From the NCBI GenBank assembly GCA_020724465.1, contig DYGX01000016.1, positions 1-64,000 on the forward strand: a stretch of 64,000 bases of DNA, in the 5' to 3' direction. The position numbers were made by a program, and so were the translations under genes. This DNA is from Thermoflexus sp. (GTDB lineage Bacteria > Chloroflexota > Anaerolineae > Aggregatilineales > Aggregatilineaceae). This document shows positions 1 to 8,300 of the stretch, piece by piece; position 1 is the first letter of the stretch, and each line of letters starts with the position of its first letter. A model generated the notes under the pieces. It saw only the letters and a list, made by a program, of their open reading frames with translations, searched no databases and was not told the DNA's origin.

Positions 1-49
1 GCTCATACCCCCAGTTTAGCATCGTCCGTTTCAAAAGTGCATAACACGC
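1..49. other. Foreign or junction sequence at left edge
   Basis: The first 49 bases do not continue the permease reading frame that starts to their right. In that frame there is a TAA at 42-44, and the other two plus frames also stop before or at about base 54. The bases look like the edge of an inserted element or an assembly junction, but no transposase or inverted repeat can be confirmed from so little sequence. Confidence 0.35.
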
Positions 50-494
50 TCTAGGCGATCCGGCCACGGTCAAGCCGGCGCTGATTGTAATGGGTGTCTG
101 GGGCGGGCTGGGTTTCGGCATCCTGATCTATCTGGCCGCGTTGCAGAACGTCCCTCGACACCTGTATGAGGCTGCCGAGATCGACGGCGCGGGGACGCTG
201 GCACGCTTCCGTTATATCACCTGGCCGAGCCTGACGCCAACGACTTTCTTCCTGCTCGTGACGGGTATGATCGGCGGGTTTCAGAACTTCATTCAGCCCT
301 ATATCATGACCAACGGCGGACCCTACTTCGCCTCGACAACAACTGTGATGGTGATCTGGCAGAACGCCTTCCGCGACCTGCAAATGGGGTATGCCTCGGT
401 GCAGGCCTGGGTGTTGGGGACCATCATCATCATTATCACGATCATCAACTTCCTGATCGCACGTCGCTGGGTCTACTATCAGTTCGAGGCCTGA
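45..494 (+). pseudogene. Sugar ABC transporter permease (MalF/UgpA-like), 5' truncated
   Basis: This is the C-terminal half of a CUT1-type inner-membrane permease. The conserved cytoplasmic EAA loop, which contacts the ATPase, is visible as EAAEIDGAGTLARFRYITWP, followed by hydrophobic segments and a typical permease C-terminus. The frame is open only from base 45, after an in-frame TAA at 42-44; the first ATG is at 90, which would remove most membrane segments. A full family member is about 290-310 residues, so over half is missing. The second permease follows after 3 bp. The gene is either broken by an insertion or cut by an assembly junction at about base 49. Confidence 0.75.
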
Positions 495-497
495 GCC

Positions 498-1382
498 ATG
501 ATCGAGAGCAAGAGCGAAAGCACCGGCGCAATCCCTCGCTACTACGTCGGGCAGCGCGAGAAGCGTATCATCTTCAAAACGATTTCGTACATTGTGGTCA
601 CGGCGGGGGCCTTCACCATGCTGCTGCCGTTCTTCTGGATGCTATCCACGTCGTTCAAACCGGAGCGCGGGGTGTTCCAGATGCCGCCGCAGTGGATCCC
701 GCAGCCGTTTACCACCGAGCACTACGAAGAAGTCTGGCGCGTCAACAACATGGCGCGCGGGATGTGGAACTCGTTCTTCGTGGCGTTCACCAGCACGGCA
801 GGCGAGATCTTCACCAGCACGCTGGCGGGCTTTGCCTTCGCGCGCATCCGCTTTCCGGGCCGCAATTTCCTGTTCGGAATGCTGCTGCTGACCATGATGA
901 TCCCGGGGGTGGTCACCATGATCCCCGCCTTCATCTTATTCCGAGAGCTGGGGTGGTTGAACAGCTTCCGGCCGCTGATCATCCCCCTGCTCTTTGGCAC
1001 GCCCTTCGCGCTGTTCCTCAGCCGGCAGTTCTTCACCGGCCTGCCCAGCGAGCTGGAAGACGCCGGTAAGGTCGACGGCGCGAACTTCTTCCAGATCTAC
1101 TGGCGGATCTTCATGCCGCAGGCCAAGCCGCTCGTCGCGACCCTGTTCGTGCTGGGCTTCATGGCCCGCTGGAACGACTTCCTCGGCCCGCTGATCTACC
1201 TGCAGCAAGAGAAGCTCTATACGCTGCCGCTGCTGCTGGCGCGGCTGAACACGCTCTATGTCCAGAAGTGGTCGATGCTGATGGCCGGGTCGATGATCGC
1301 GCTGCTGCCCATCCTGATCTTGTTCCTGCTGCTGCAGCGGTTCTTCATCGAGAGCGTCGCCTTTTCAGGGCTTAAAGGATGA
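498..1382 (+). CDS. Sugar ABC transporter permease (MalG-like, CUT1)
   Basis: A 294-residue inner-membrane subunit of an oligosaccharide ABC importer. Six hydrophobic segments are visible, the first at about residues 30-55. The EAA motif, LEDAGKVDGANFFQIYWRIF, lies near residue 190 and matches the MalG/AraQ class. It starts 3 bp after the first permease gene and overlaps the following glycosidase gene by 4 bp (ATGA), so the three are translationally coupled. No ATPase gene is nearby, which is common for CUT1 systems that share an MsmK-type ATPase. The downstream GH43 genes suggest that the substrate is an arabino-oligosaccharide; that is inference from context. Confidence 0.88.
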   Translation: MIESKSESTGAIPRYYVGQREKRIIFKTISYIVVTAGAFTMLLPFFWMLSTSFKPERGVFQMPPQWIPQPFTTEHYEEVWRVNNMARGMWNSFFVAFTSTAGEIFTSTLAGFAFARIRFPGRNFLFGMLLLTMMIPGVVTMIPAFILFRELGWLNSFRPLIIPLLFGTPFALFLSRQFFTGLPSELEDAGKVDGANFFQIYWRIFMPQAKPLVATLFVLGFMARWNDFLGPLIYLQQEKLYTLPLLLARLNTLYVQKWSMLMAGSMIALLPILILFLLLQRFFIESVAFSGLKG

Positions 1383-2458
1383 TGGTCATGCGTCGCATGC
1401 GCTTGATCCGGCGGCTGGGTTGGGCCTTGCTGGTCACGACGCTGGCCCTGCCGCTGGTTGCCCCAACGGATAACGTCATGTCGCAAGAGCCAACTTTCCG
1501 CAACCCGGTGCTGGCCTTCCGCGGGGCGGACCCGTGGATGGTGTATCACGAGGGGAATTACTACCTCATCACGACCTCGGGCGGGTCCGAGCTGTTTATG
1601 CGCCGGTCACCGACCATCGGCGGGCTACAAAGCGCCAGGCCGGTCCGCGTCTGGCAGGACTACACGGCTGACCGATGCTGCAATATGTGGGCGCCTGAAC
1701 TCCATCTGCTGGACGGACCCAACGGCCCACGCTGGTACCTGTACTACACCGCCGGCCCGGTATCCCAGGACTTCGGCAAAACACAGCACACGCACGTCCT
1801 CGAAAGCGAGGGGATGGATCCGCTCGGCCCGTATACCTACAAGGCGCGCGTCTACGACCCGAAGCACGACACTCCGCAGCTTGACGGCAGCATCCTGCAA
1901 TGGGAAGACAAGCTGTATTTTCTGGTCTCGGTGTGGGACGAGTACGGCCAGAGCCTGTACATCGCGCCGATGAACAACCCGTGGACCATCAGTGGCGACC
2001 GCGTGCGCATCTCCAGCCCGACCTATCCCTGGGAACGGCACCTATTCACGGTCAACGAGGGACCGGTCGCCCTCATCCACGACGACCGGCTGTTCATCAT
2101 CTATTCGGCCAGCGCCTGCTGGGGGCCGGAATACAAGTTGGGGATGCTCATCTTCACCGGCGGCGATGTCCTCGATCCCGCCTCCTGGGTCAAACACCCG
2201 GAGCCGGTGTTTGAGCAGTCGCCCGAAAACGGTGTATACGGGCCGGGGCACAACGGCTTCTTCAAATCCCCGGACGGGACCGAAGACTGGATTATCTACC
2301 ACGCCAATAATTCACCGAGCGGTGGCTGCGACAACCGGCGGACCACCCGCGCCCAGCCCTTTACCTGGAACGAGGACGGCACGCCCAATTTCGGCGTCCC
2401 GGTCTCGCTGGACACCGAGCTGCCCGTCCCATCCGGCGAACAGGCGGTGAACCCATGA
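1379..2458 (+). CDS. Exported glycoside hydrolase family 43 protein
   Basis: A 359-residue GH43-like five-bladed propeller enzyme. A positively charged start and hydrophobic stretch (about residues 5-30) make a Sec signal peptide, with the mature protein near SQEPTF. Family hallmarks are the N-terminal RGADPWMVYHEGNYYLITT (catalytic-base Asp), NMWAPELH, DGSILQW (pKa-modulating Asp), NEGPVALIHDD (acid Glu) and YGPGHNGFF. GH43 members act on arabinan, arabinoxylan or related pentose side chains; the exact substrate cannot be read from sequence. It overlaps the upstream permease gene by 4 bp and the next GH43 gene by 4 bp. Confidence 0.85.
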   Translation: MMVMRRMRLIRRLGWALLVTTLALPLVAPTDNVMSQEPTFRNPVLAFRGADPWMVYHEGNYYLITTSGGSELFMRRSPTIGGLQSARPVRVWQDYTADRCCNMWAPELHLLDGPNGPRWYLYYTAGPVSQDFGKTQHTHVLESEGMDPLGPYTYKARVYDPKHDTPQLDGSILQWEDKLYFLVSVWDEYGQSLYIAPMNNPWTISGDRVRISSPTYPWERHLFTVNEGPVALIHDDRLFIIYSASACWGPEYKLGMLIFTGGDVLDPASWVKHPEPVFEQSPENGVYGPGHNGFFKSPDGTEDWIIYHANNSPSGGCDNRRTTRAQPFTWNEDGTPNFGVPVSLDTELPVPSGEQAVNP

Positions 2459-3507
2459 AACGGCGCCAGTTTCTCAGAGCCAGTCTGATCGCCGGTGCCG
2501 GGCTGGTGGCGTCGCCCGCCCTACTGCTGTCGGGCAGCCGCTCGCCTCATGTGCGCGGCGACGACGCAACCCCCACCCCATTCGCCGGCCGCACGCCTGC
2601 CAGTCTGGAACTGACGGGGACCTTCCGGCAGGTGCACGACCCGTGCATCATTCGCGAGGGCGAGACCTATCACCTGTTCTGCACCGGCGCCGGCTTGATG
2701 GCCCGCAGCTCGCCCGATCTGCGCACGTGGAAACTGCATGACGACGTGTTCCGCTCCATCCCGGCCTGGGCGCGCCAGGCCGTCCCCGGCGTCAGCAACC
2801 TGTGGGCGCCGGACATCTCGTACTTCAACGGTCTGTATCACCTGTACTATTCCGTCTCGACCTTCGGCAGCAACATCTCGTGTATCGGGTTGGCAACGAC
2901 GCCCACCCTGGACCGCACATCGCCCGATTTCGGCTGGACCGACCGGGGCATGGTCATCCAATCCACACGCACCGATGACTGGAATGCGATCGATCCGAAC
3001 CTGATCCTCGACGAAGACGGGCAGCCCTGGCTGGCATTCGGCAGCCATTGGAGCGGGATCAAGATGCGGCGCCTTGATCCGGAAACAGGGCTGCTCTCCG
3101 CCGAGGACGAAACGCTCTATGCCCTGGCGAGCCGCGCCGTTCATCCAAGGGCGATCGAAGCGCCGTTCATCATCCGGCGCGAGGGGGCCTACTACCTCTT
3201 CGTCTCGTTCGACGCCTGCTGTCGTGGAGTGGACAGCACCTACAAGATCATGGTCGGGCGCGCCGAGCGCGTTACCGGGCCGTATGTCGACCGCGCGGGT
3301 GTGCCGATGCTGGAAGACGGCGGCACGCTTGTCCTGGCTGGAGATGATCACTGGCGCGGGCCGGGCCATAACGCGGTGCTGCAAGAAGAAGACGGGGATA
3401 AGCTGGTCTATCACGCCTATGATGCCCGCTTCGGCGGCGTGCCCACGCTGCGCATCTCCCCGCTGGCATGGGACGCGGACGGCTGGCCGTTCGTCCCGCC
3501 CGCATAA
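2455..3507 (+). CDS. abnA: Arabinan endo-1,5-alpha-L-arabinosidase (GH43), Tat-exported
   Basis: A 350-residue secreted GH43 enzyme predicted to cut alpha-1,5-arabinan. The N-terminus KRRQFLRAS followed by a hydrophobic run is a twin-arginine (Tat) signal, so export is probably in folded form. Propeller motifs seen in order are VHDPCIIREGETYHLFCTG, NLWAPDISYFNGLYHLYYS, NAIDPNLILDEDGQPWLAFG (typical of the endo-arabinanase subgroup), IEAPFIIRREGAYYLF and GPGHNAVLQ. It overlaps the preceding GH43 gene by 4 bp and is followed after 17 bp by a third GH43 gene. Together they suggest staged arabinan hydrolysis: exported endo-cleavage, then trimming of imported fragments. Confidence 0.85.
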   Translation: MKRRQFLRASLIAGAGLVASPALLLSGSRSPHVRGDDATPTPFAGRTPASLELTGTFRQVHDPCIIREGETYHLFCTGAGLMARSSPDLRTWKLHDDVFRSIPAWARQAVPGVSNLWAPDISYFNGLYHLYYSVSTFGSNISCIGLATTPTLDRTSPDFGWTDRGMVIQSTRTDDWNAIDPNLILDEDGQPWLAFGSHWSGIKMRRLDPETGLLSAEDETLYALASRAVHPRAIEAPFIIRREGAYYLFVSFDACCRGVDSTYKIMVGRAERVTGPYVDRAGVPMLEDGGTLVLAGDDHWRGPGHNAVLQEEDGDKLVYHAYDARFGGVPTLRISPLAWDADGWPFVPPA

Positions 3508-3524
3508 ACTGCGCGGAGCGAGGC

Positions 3525-4475
3525 GTGCGCGGGACGTATACCAATCCGGTCTACGGCGACTACTTCGCCGATCCGTTCGTGCTGCGCCACGATGGGACCT
3601 ACTTTGCCTATGGGACGGCGCCACACGGCCCGGACCGGCAGGTCTTCCCCGTGCTGGCCTCGCCCGACCTGGTGCGCTGGCAGCGCGCCGGGTGGGCGCT
3701 GACCCTGCCGCCCGGCGCGGACGACGCCTGGGCGCCGGAAGTCGCGTTTGACGGCCAGCGGTTCTATCTGTACTACTCGGCGCATGGCATCGACGGGCGC
3801 GATCACCAGCTTCGCGTGGCGCACAGCCCGCATCCGCTCGGCCCCTTCGCGGATTGCGGGAGCGTGCTCGTCCCCGACGACCCGTTCACCATCGACGCGC
3901 ACCCGTTCCAGGATCACGACGGTCAGTGGTATCTGTTCTACGCGCGCAACTTCCTGGAGCCGGATGCTGAGGCGCGGATCGGGACCGGGATCGTGGTCGA
4001 CCGCCTGCTGACGATGACGTCCCTGGCGGGAGAGCCGCGCGTCGTGGTCAGGCCGCACGCGGACTGGCAGTTGTTCCAGGCACAGCGCGCCATCTACGGC
4101 GGCGTCTACGACTGGCACACCGTTGAAGGCCCCGCGCTGCGCTATCACGACGGCCGCTACTTCTGCTTTTACAGCGGCGGTGCCTGGGAGCGCGAGAACT
4201 ACGGCGTGTCGTATGTCGTCGCCGATCATCCGCTGGGGCCGTATCGCTCGCCTGCCGGGTTGGACGGCCCGCTGCTGCGCTCGGTTGCCGGGCGCGTGAT
4301 CGGGCCGGGGCACAACTCGTTTACCCTCTCGCCGGACGGCACGCGGGAGTATATAGTCTACCACGCCTGGGATCCGGCCAGGACCGCCCGGCTGATGCGC
4401 ATCGACCGTCTGGTGTGGGACGCGGGCCGGCCCACCGTCGCCGGCCCGACCTGGACACCCCAGCCCGCGCCCTAA
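3525..4475 (+). CDS. Glycoside hydrolase family 43 protein, cytoplasmic
   Basis: A GH43 protein of 316 residues from a GTG start at 3525, chosen because GGAGCGAGG sits just upstream. A longer frame from 3468 would overlap the previous gene by 40 bp. No signal peptide is visible, so it probably acts inside the cell on imported arabino- or xylo-oligosaccharides. Motifs are NPVYGDYFADPFVLRHDGTY, DAWAPEVAFDGQRFYLYYS, FTIDAHPFQDHDGQWYLFYA, VEGPALRYHDGRYFCFYSGG and GPGHNSF. It is the last gene of the plus-strand run and overlaps the 3' end of a convergent gene by 4 bp. Confidence 0.82.
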   Translation: MRGTYTNPVYGDYFADPFVLRHDGTYFAYGTAPHGPDRQVFPVLASPDLVRWQRAGWALTLPPGADDAWAPEVAFDGQRFYLYYSAHGIDGRDHQLRVAHSPHPLGPFADCGSVLVPDDPFTIDAHPFQDHDGQWYLFYARNFLEPDAEARIGTGIVVDRLLTMTSLAGEPRVVVRPHADWQLFQAQRAIYGGVYDWHTVEGPALRYHDGRYFCFYSGGAWERENYGVSYVVADHPLGPYRSPAGLDGPLLRSVAGRVIGPGHNSFTLSPDGTREYIVYHAWDPARTARLMRIDRLVWDAGRPTVAGPTWTPQPAP

Positions 4476-5671
4476 CGCGGCCGTCCGGGGCCGGCGAACT
4501 GGATCACGCCGTAGCGGCCGGTCGTCCGCCAGGCCGGGTCGTCCTGGTCGGCGGCGCGGATGCGCTCGGCGGGAACACCGACGAGCGCGTCACTCTTGAT
4601 ACTCCGCAGGGCCAGCAGCGGCGCGGGGAAATAGCTTAGCGCCCCGGCAAACGACACGCCTGTGTCCCAGATCGCGTCGCCCACCACGCGCCGGTAGTTC
4701 ACATCGCCCTTGACCACCACCAGACGTGCCTGCGCCAGCGACCGCCGCAGCGAGTCCGGCATCTCCCACAGGAAGCGGCTGCTGGTCCACAGAACCGGCG
4801 CTGCCAGACGCAGCCGCCCCGCCTGCCATGCCTCGCGCAAGCGCTGCGCCAGGGCCGCAGGACGTCCGCCGCAGCCTTCCATCGCGCGGATGGTCTGCCA
4901 CACGTCCGGGATTGTCGTGTCGGATACGAAGACCGGATACGCTTTCACATGCACCACCACCGGCGTGCCCTGTTCCAGAAAGGCATCCGCCAGGGCCAGA
5001 TCGACGGCCAGCTCCAGCCCGGCGTTGTCGATCACCAGATGCACCGGCTGGTGTACGCGGTCGCCGGGCGAAGCCAGGTGGTCCAGCACGGCGCCCCGGT
5101 CGTCGACCAGCAGATCGTCGTCCGTGGCGGATTCTTCGACCAGATCGCCCGCCACGTGGCTCAGATCGGCGCGGTTGCCCCACAGGGCAGACAGCAGCAG
5201 ATGGGATAGACGGTCCGGGTTACCTTCCTCGCCCTCGAGCACCTGGTCGAATGCGTCCCACAGACGGTCGCTCTCAAGCTCCGCCTGCTTGATCGGCGCA
5301 AACGGATCGCGCCCCGTCTCGTGCCAGCGCACCGCCTGGATCAGATGCCGGTAGAGAAAGGTCTCGACGAAGAACCACGCGCCGTGCTGCCAGGTGAGGG
5401 GTTGGAACACCCGGGCATGAGCATAGTAGGCGTCCGCCCACTCGTCATAATCCGGCGGCGGGACCGGCACGTCGTCGAGCATGGGAACCGGTGCCCCATC
5501 GAGCAGCGCGGCGCGCAGCCGCTCGATCTGCTGCCGGATAACCGGCGGGTAATCCGGATTGGCCTCGATCACGTCGCGCAAAATGCCGGGAATCCGCTCG
5601 GTCATGGTGTGCCGTGCGAATGCGTTCTCCATCGTCAGCGGGTGGGGACGAACCGGGGTCTGGTCTGTCAT
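4472..5671 (-). CDS. DUF89 (ARMT1-like) metal-dependent phosphatase
   Basis: A 399-residue protein of the DUF89 damage-control phosphatase family, which removes phosphate from damaged or surplus sugar phosphates with a divalent metal. Diagnostic stretches are ALWGNRADLS (about 162-171), VIDNAGLELAVDLALAD (213-229) with the Asp-Asn metal pair, VSDTT (249-253) and VVVKGDVNYRRVVGD (318-332). The predicted substrate is a phosphorylated sugar by-product, consistent with nearby pentose pathways, but not specified by sequence. It is transcribed alone, convergent with the GH43 operon with a 4 bp overlap. Confidence 0.82.
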   Translation of the reverse strand: MTDQTPVRPHPLTMENAFARHTMTERIPGILRDVIEANPDYPPVIRQQIERLRAALLDGAPVPMLDDVPVPPPDYDEWADAYYAHARVFQPLTWQHGAWFFVETFLYRHLIQAVRWHETGRDPFAPIKQAELESDRLWDAFDQVLEGEEGNPDRLSHLLLSALWGNRADLSHVAGDLVEESATDDDLLVDDRGAVLDHLASPGDRVHQPVHLVIDNAGLELAVDLALADAFLEQGTPVVVHVKAYPVFVSDTTIPDVWQTIRAMEGCGGRPAALAQRLREAWQAGRLRLAAPVLWTSSRFLWEMPDSLRRSLAQARLVVVKGDVNYRRVVGDAIWDTGVSFAGALSYFPAPLLALRSIKSDALVGVPAERIRAADQDDPAWRTTGRYGVIQFAGPGRPR

Positions 5672-5792
5672 TCTTTCCTCATCTCATGGTGGGCTGCGGC
5701 CGCGAGCGCCGCGCGCCGACTCCAGCACCGTAGCATCCAGATCATATAGGGACTGGCCGCTTCTTCAAAGCGCGATTCGCCCACCAAAAGAA

Positions 5793-5824
5793 CAGGCCAG
5801 GGCGATGGGGATCGCCCTGGCCTG
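5793..5824 (-). terminator. Terminator hairpin of first LysM gene
   Basis: A perfect 14 bp stem (CAGGCCAGGGCGAT paired with its complement) closes a GGGG loop. In the minus direction it is followed by TTCTTTTGG. It lies just past the stop of the LysM gene at 5851 and is nearly identical to the hairpin after the neighbouring LysM gene. Confidence 0.7.
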
Positions 5825-5850
5825 AGGGGTGAGGCAGGGTGAGCGGCGCG

Positions 5851-6540
5851 TTACTGGCCGGGGCCTTGCGGCAGGCCGATAACCTGGACCAGCGAGGGAT
5901 CGGCTGTGACCCAGCAGTTGCCGCTTGCGTCGGTCACGCAGGTGACGCGATACCACAGACCATCGAAACTCCGCCCGGTCACATGCGCCTGCTCGCCCAC
6001 GCGCATGATCCCTTCCACAGCGTAGGTCAGGCCGGGGCCAGAGCGCAGACGCACGTTGGCGAGCGCCACCAGATACGACGGCGGCGTGCTGATCACATCG
6101 CCGGACGGGACGGGAATGGTCAGAACCTGGCCGACGAAGATGCGGCTGGGGTTCGCAATCCCGTTGATCTGCGCCAGCAGCGCGGTCGTGACGTTGAAAC
6201 GGCGTGCGATGGCCGACAGCGTATCACCCGGCTGGACGCGGTAGGTAGTCTGGCCGCCCGGCACCGGCTGCGGCACGGGCTGCGGGCTGGTGTTCACCGG
6301 CGCGACGCACAAAGTCTGCCCCGCGTAGATCAGGTTGGCGTTGGACAGGCCGTTCGCGGCGCGCAGCACGGCCACGGTGGTGTTATAGCGCAGCGCGATG
6401 CGAAACAGGTTCTCGCCACGCTGAACGGTGTGATACTGCTGGCACAGCGCCGACGCCTCTGTTTCCGAGACGACTGCCAGTGAGCTGGCGACCAACATCA
6501 GAGACGCCAGAAGGAAGATGAGCGAGCGATGGCGATGCAT
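5851..6540 (-). CDS. Secreted LysM-SH3b protein
   Basis: A 229-residue exported cell-wall protein. A Sec signal (about residues 5-31) is followed by two LysM repeats (about 36-79, YHTVQRGENLFRIALRYNTT; 99-143, YRVQPGDTLSAIARRFNVTT) and a C-terminal bacterial SH3-like domain (about 158-215, NVRLRSGPGLTYAVEG). LysM domains bind N-acetylglucosamine polymers such as peptidoglycan; no catalytic domain is present, so it may anchor or sense the wall. The start at 6540 is preferred over 6624 because AGGGAGG lies just upstream and the signal peptide begins there. A LysM paralogue follows upstream with its own promoter-like element. Confidence 0.85.
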   Translation of the reverse strand: MHRHRSLIFLLASLMLVASSLAVVSETEASALCQQYHTVQRGENLFRIALRYNTTVAVLRAANGLSNANLIYAGQTLCVAPVNTSPQPVPQPVPGGQTTYRVQPGDTLSAIARRFNVTTALLAQINGIANPSRIFVGQVLTIPVPSGDVISTPPSYLVALANVRLRSGPGLTYAVEGIMRVGEQAHVTGRSFDGLWYRVTCVTDASGNCWVTADPSLVQVIGLPQGPGQ

Positions 6541-6587
6541 GGCCTGGGGCCTCCCTGAACTCGAATGCAGGACTCGCGTCCACAGTG

Positions 6588-6658
6588 ATGTTCTCAGCAT
6601 AGGCGCGTTCGCGGGCGCGTTCATCCGTCTTCCGGCGGATGCCCGGTCTGACCTTCGG
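6588..6658 (-). promoter_or_regulatory. Conserved upstream element A of LysM genes
   Basis: About 70 bp upstream of the first LysM gene aligns without gaps to 7349-7419 upstream of the second; 50 of 70 positions are identical by hand count. The best-kept blocks are CGAAGGTC-GACCG, GGATGA and GCCTAT-CTG--AACAT. The last block contains a plausible -10 (TATGCT). This suggests a shared promoter and regulator. Confidence 0.5.
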
Positions 6659-6708
6659 CGTATTCTTTCACAATCTGCACCGGCGCGAGCCTTCGCACAC
6701 CCAAACGA

Positions 6709-6738
6709 AGGCCAGGACGATGGCGATCGTCCTGGCCT
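6709..6738 (-). terminator. Terminator hairpin of second LysM gene
   Basis: A perfect 13 bp stem (AGGCCAGGACGAT) with a GGCG loop, 28 bp past the stop of the LysM gene at 6766. Compared with 5793-5824, the stem differs by a compensatory base-pair change (G-C replaced by A-T). The following minus-strand sequence is only weakly T-rich. Confidence 0.6.
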
Positions 6739-6765
6739 GATGATGTCGATGAGCGGGACACAAGT

Positions 6766-7317
6766 CTAGCGCGGGGCGACGGGCAGCGCGTACATCTGGA
6801 ACCGCAGGGAACCGGCCTGCACCCAGCCCTGGCCGTCGACGTTCGACGTCGAAGCAACCAGGAACCACTCGCCATCCGCACTGCGCCCCAGCACCAGCGC
6901 GGTTTCGCCGGCGCGCATTGTCGCGGCAATGCCGTATTCCACCGCAGGGCGGGCGAACAGCGCCATCGAGGAAGTCGCTTCCACGTAGGCGGGAGCTACT
7001 GCCACGGTGGCCGGGGCTGCTGCGGCTTCTTCGGTCTTCAGCAGGGGGATCCACACCACCTGACCGGTGGTCAGCGCGTCGAAGTTCGAAATGCCGTTGG
7101 TGGCCGCGATGACAGGCGCGGGGATGCCGAAGCGCTCGGCAATCTCAACCAGCGATTCATTCGCCTGGACGACATACGGCAGCCAGTAACGCTCGATAGC
7201 GGATGTAGCGACACTGGCAGGCTCCTGGTAAGAAGCTTCGGCGGTTGCAGCAGCGACAGAGGCGACGACCATCATCAGAACGGCCACGATGAGCTTCAGT
7301 GTGCGTGTGCGGGACAT
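6766..7317 (-). CDS. Secreted LysM-SH3b protein (paralogue)
   Basis: A 183-residue exported protein with the same layout as its downstream neighbour but with one LysM. It has a signal peptide (about 1-29), a LysM domain (about 47-91, YVVQANESLVEIAERFGIPA) and a C-terminal SH3-like domain (about 110-178) with SADGEWFLVAS. The start is well supported by AGGAGG 8 nt upstream of the ATG. It is probably a peptidoglycan-binding wall protein without enzymatic activity. Similar terminators and a conserved upstream element indicate that it arose with the neighbouring gene by tandem duplication. Confidence 0.8.
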   Translation of the reverse strand: MSRTRTLKLIVAVLMMVVASVAAATAEASYQEPASVATSAIERYWLPYVVQANESLVEIAERFGIPAPVIAATNGISNFDALTTGQVVWIPLLKTEEAAAAPATVAVAPAYVEATSSMALFARPAVEYGIAATMRAGETALVLGRSADGEWFLVASTSNVDGQGWVQAGSLRFQMYALPVAPR

Positions 7318-7348
7318 GACCTTACCTCCTGGGTTGTAGTGTGAGCTT

Positions 7349-7419
7349 ATGTTGACAGAATAGGCTCATTCCCACACCGGCTCATCCATCCTCTGACGGA
7401 AACACGGTCGGACCTTCGA
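7349..7419 (-). promoter_or_regulatory. Conserved upstream element B of LysM genes
   Basis: Second copy of the element at 6588-6658, at a similar distance from its gene (about 32 bp to the ATG here). It keeps CGAAGGTC-GACCG, GGATGA and GCCTATTCTG--AACAT, with TATTCT as a plausible -10. No classical TTGACA -35 is seen, so an activator or alternative sigma factor is possible. Confidence 0.5.
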
Positions 7420-7456
7420 TCTAGGTCCCACAGCTGCGAGCAAGCGGGCGGACGGC

Positions 7457-7488
7457 AAAAAAAACGAGCGGGCACTCAGGCCCGCTCG
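7457..7488 (-). terminator. Rho-independent terminator of ParB-like gene
   Basis: A perfect 9 bp stem CGAGCGGGC / GCCCGCTCG with a 6 nt loop, followed in the minus direction by eight T residues. It lies 28 bp past the stop at 7517. Confidence 0.88.
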
Positions 7489-7516
7489 CGCGATGGTGCT
7501 TCTGATGTGCGTCAGC

Positions 7517-8035
7517 CTAGCGGCGCAGGCTGCACCCACCGCCCTCGCCCTGGCCGTTGACTTCCCACACGATGACTTCGGCGTCAATGTGGGTGTTCTT
7601 GAGGATGCGCGCCACCGAGATGCGGTGATGCCCATCGACGACGAAATAACGATCCCCCAGCGCGATAAGCTGAACCGGCGGCAGCGCCTTGCCCTGCAGG
7701 ATGGCCGTCGCCACCTGCACCCAACGTTTCTCGGCGCGGTAGTCGAGCGGGTAGAATTCGCTGTCGAAACCGCCGGCGCCGTCCAGGCTTCCCTGAATGC
7801 AGTCCAGCGGGACGGTGCGCACGCCCTCGTCGTGACGCCCGGTCAGTTGCAGCTCGGCGCGAGCATTATCGAACTGCTCCAGCCGGCGCAGCCGGCCGTG
7901 CAGCCGTGCCACAAGCCGCTTACGACGGGCGACATGCACCGCGTGCTCGAACAAGCGAACAGCCTGCGACGAAACAAACCCGGCGCCAGCCAGGTGTCCG
8001 GAAGGTTGTCCGGCAATAGAGAAGGGTGCAAACAC
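7517..8035 (-). CDS. ParB-like nuclease-domain protein
   Basis: A 172-residue protein with a C-terminal ParB/sulfiredoxin-like fold, seen as PLDYRAEKRWVQVATAI, LPPVQLIALGDRYFVVDGHH and RISVARILKNTHIDAEVIVW. The GHHRISVARI stretch matches the ParB nucleotide-binding motif box. The N-terminal half is basic and has no recognised domain. There is no ParA, no helix-turn-helix and no parS-like repeat nearby, so a role in chromosome partition is unlikely. The GTG start at 8035 is chosen for the upstream GAGGAGAG; the frame is open to 8062. A strong terminator follows the gene. Confidence 0.65.
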   Translation of the reverse strand: MFAPFSIAGQPSGHLAGAGFVSSQAVRLFEHAVHVARRKRLVARLHGRLRRLEQFDNARAELQLTGRHDEGVRTVPLDCIQGSLDGAGGFDSEFYPLDYRAEKRWVQVATAILQGKALPPVQLIALGDRYFVVDGHHRISVARILKNTHIDAEVIVWEVNGQGEGGGCSLRR

Positions 8036-8300
8036 GGTGTTCTCTCCTCGCGGGCTGCACACCCGGCGCGATCGCCCAACACCTCTATCTTACGTACTCA
8101 GGGTACGATCCGTTGCACGCCTGGCACATCCGACTTTAGGCCGAGCGTGACTCACACTTCGGGCGGGTACCACGAGGATTTCGTTTTTTGTGAAAATGCA
8201 TATGATTAAGGTAGTTGTTTAGAAGCTCATAAACACTAACGGCACGAGCGTCTGGTCTGACCGTGTGTGTCATTTCGAAACAGCAAATGGAGAGTGGATT

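Noticed and set aside
7517-8035. Chromosome-partition ParB
   Set aside because: It has only the ParB/sulfiredoxin-like fold, with no HTH, ParA partner or parS sites.
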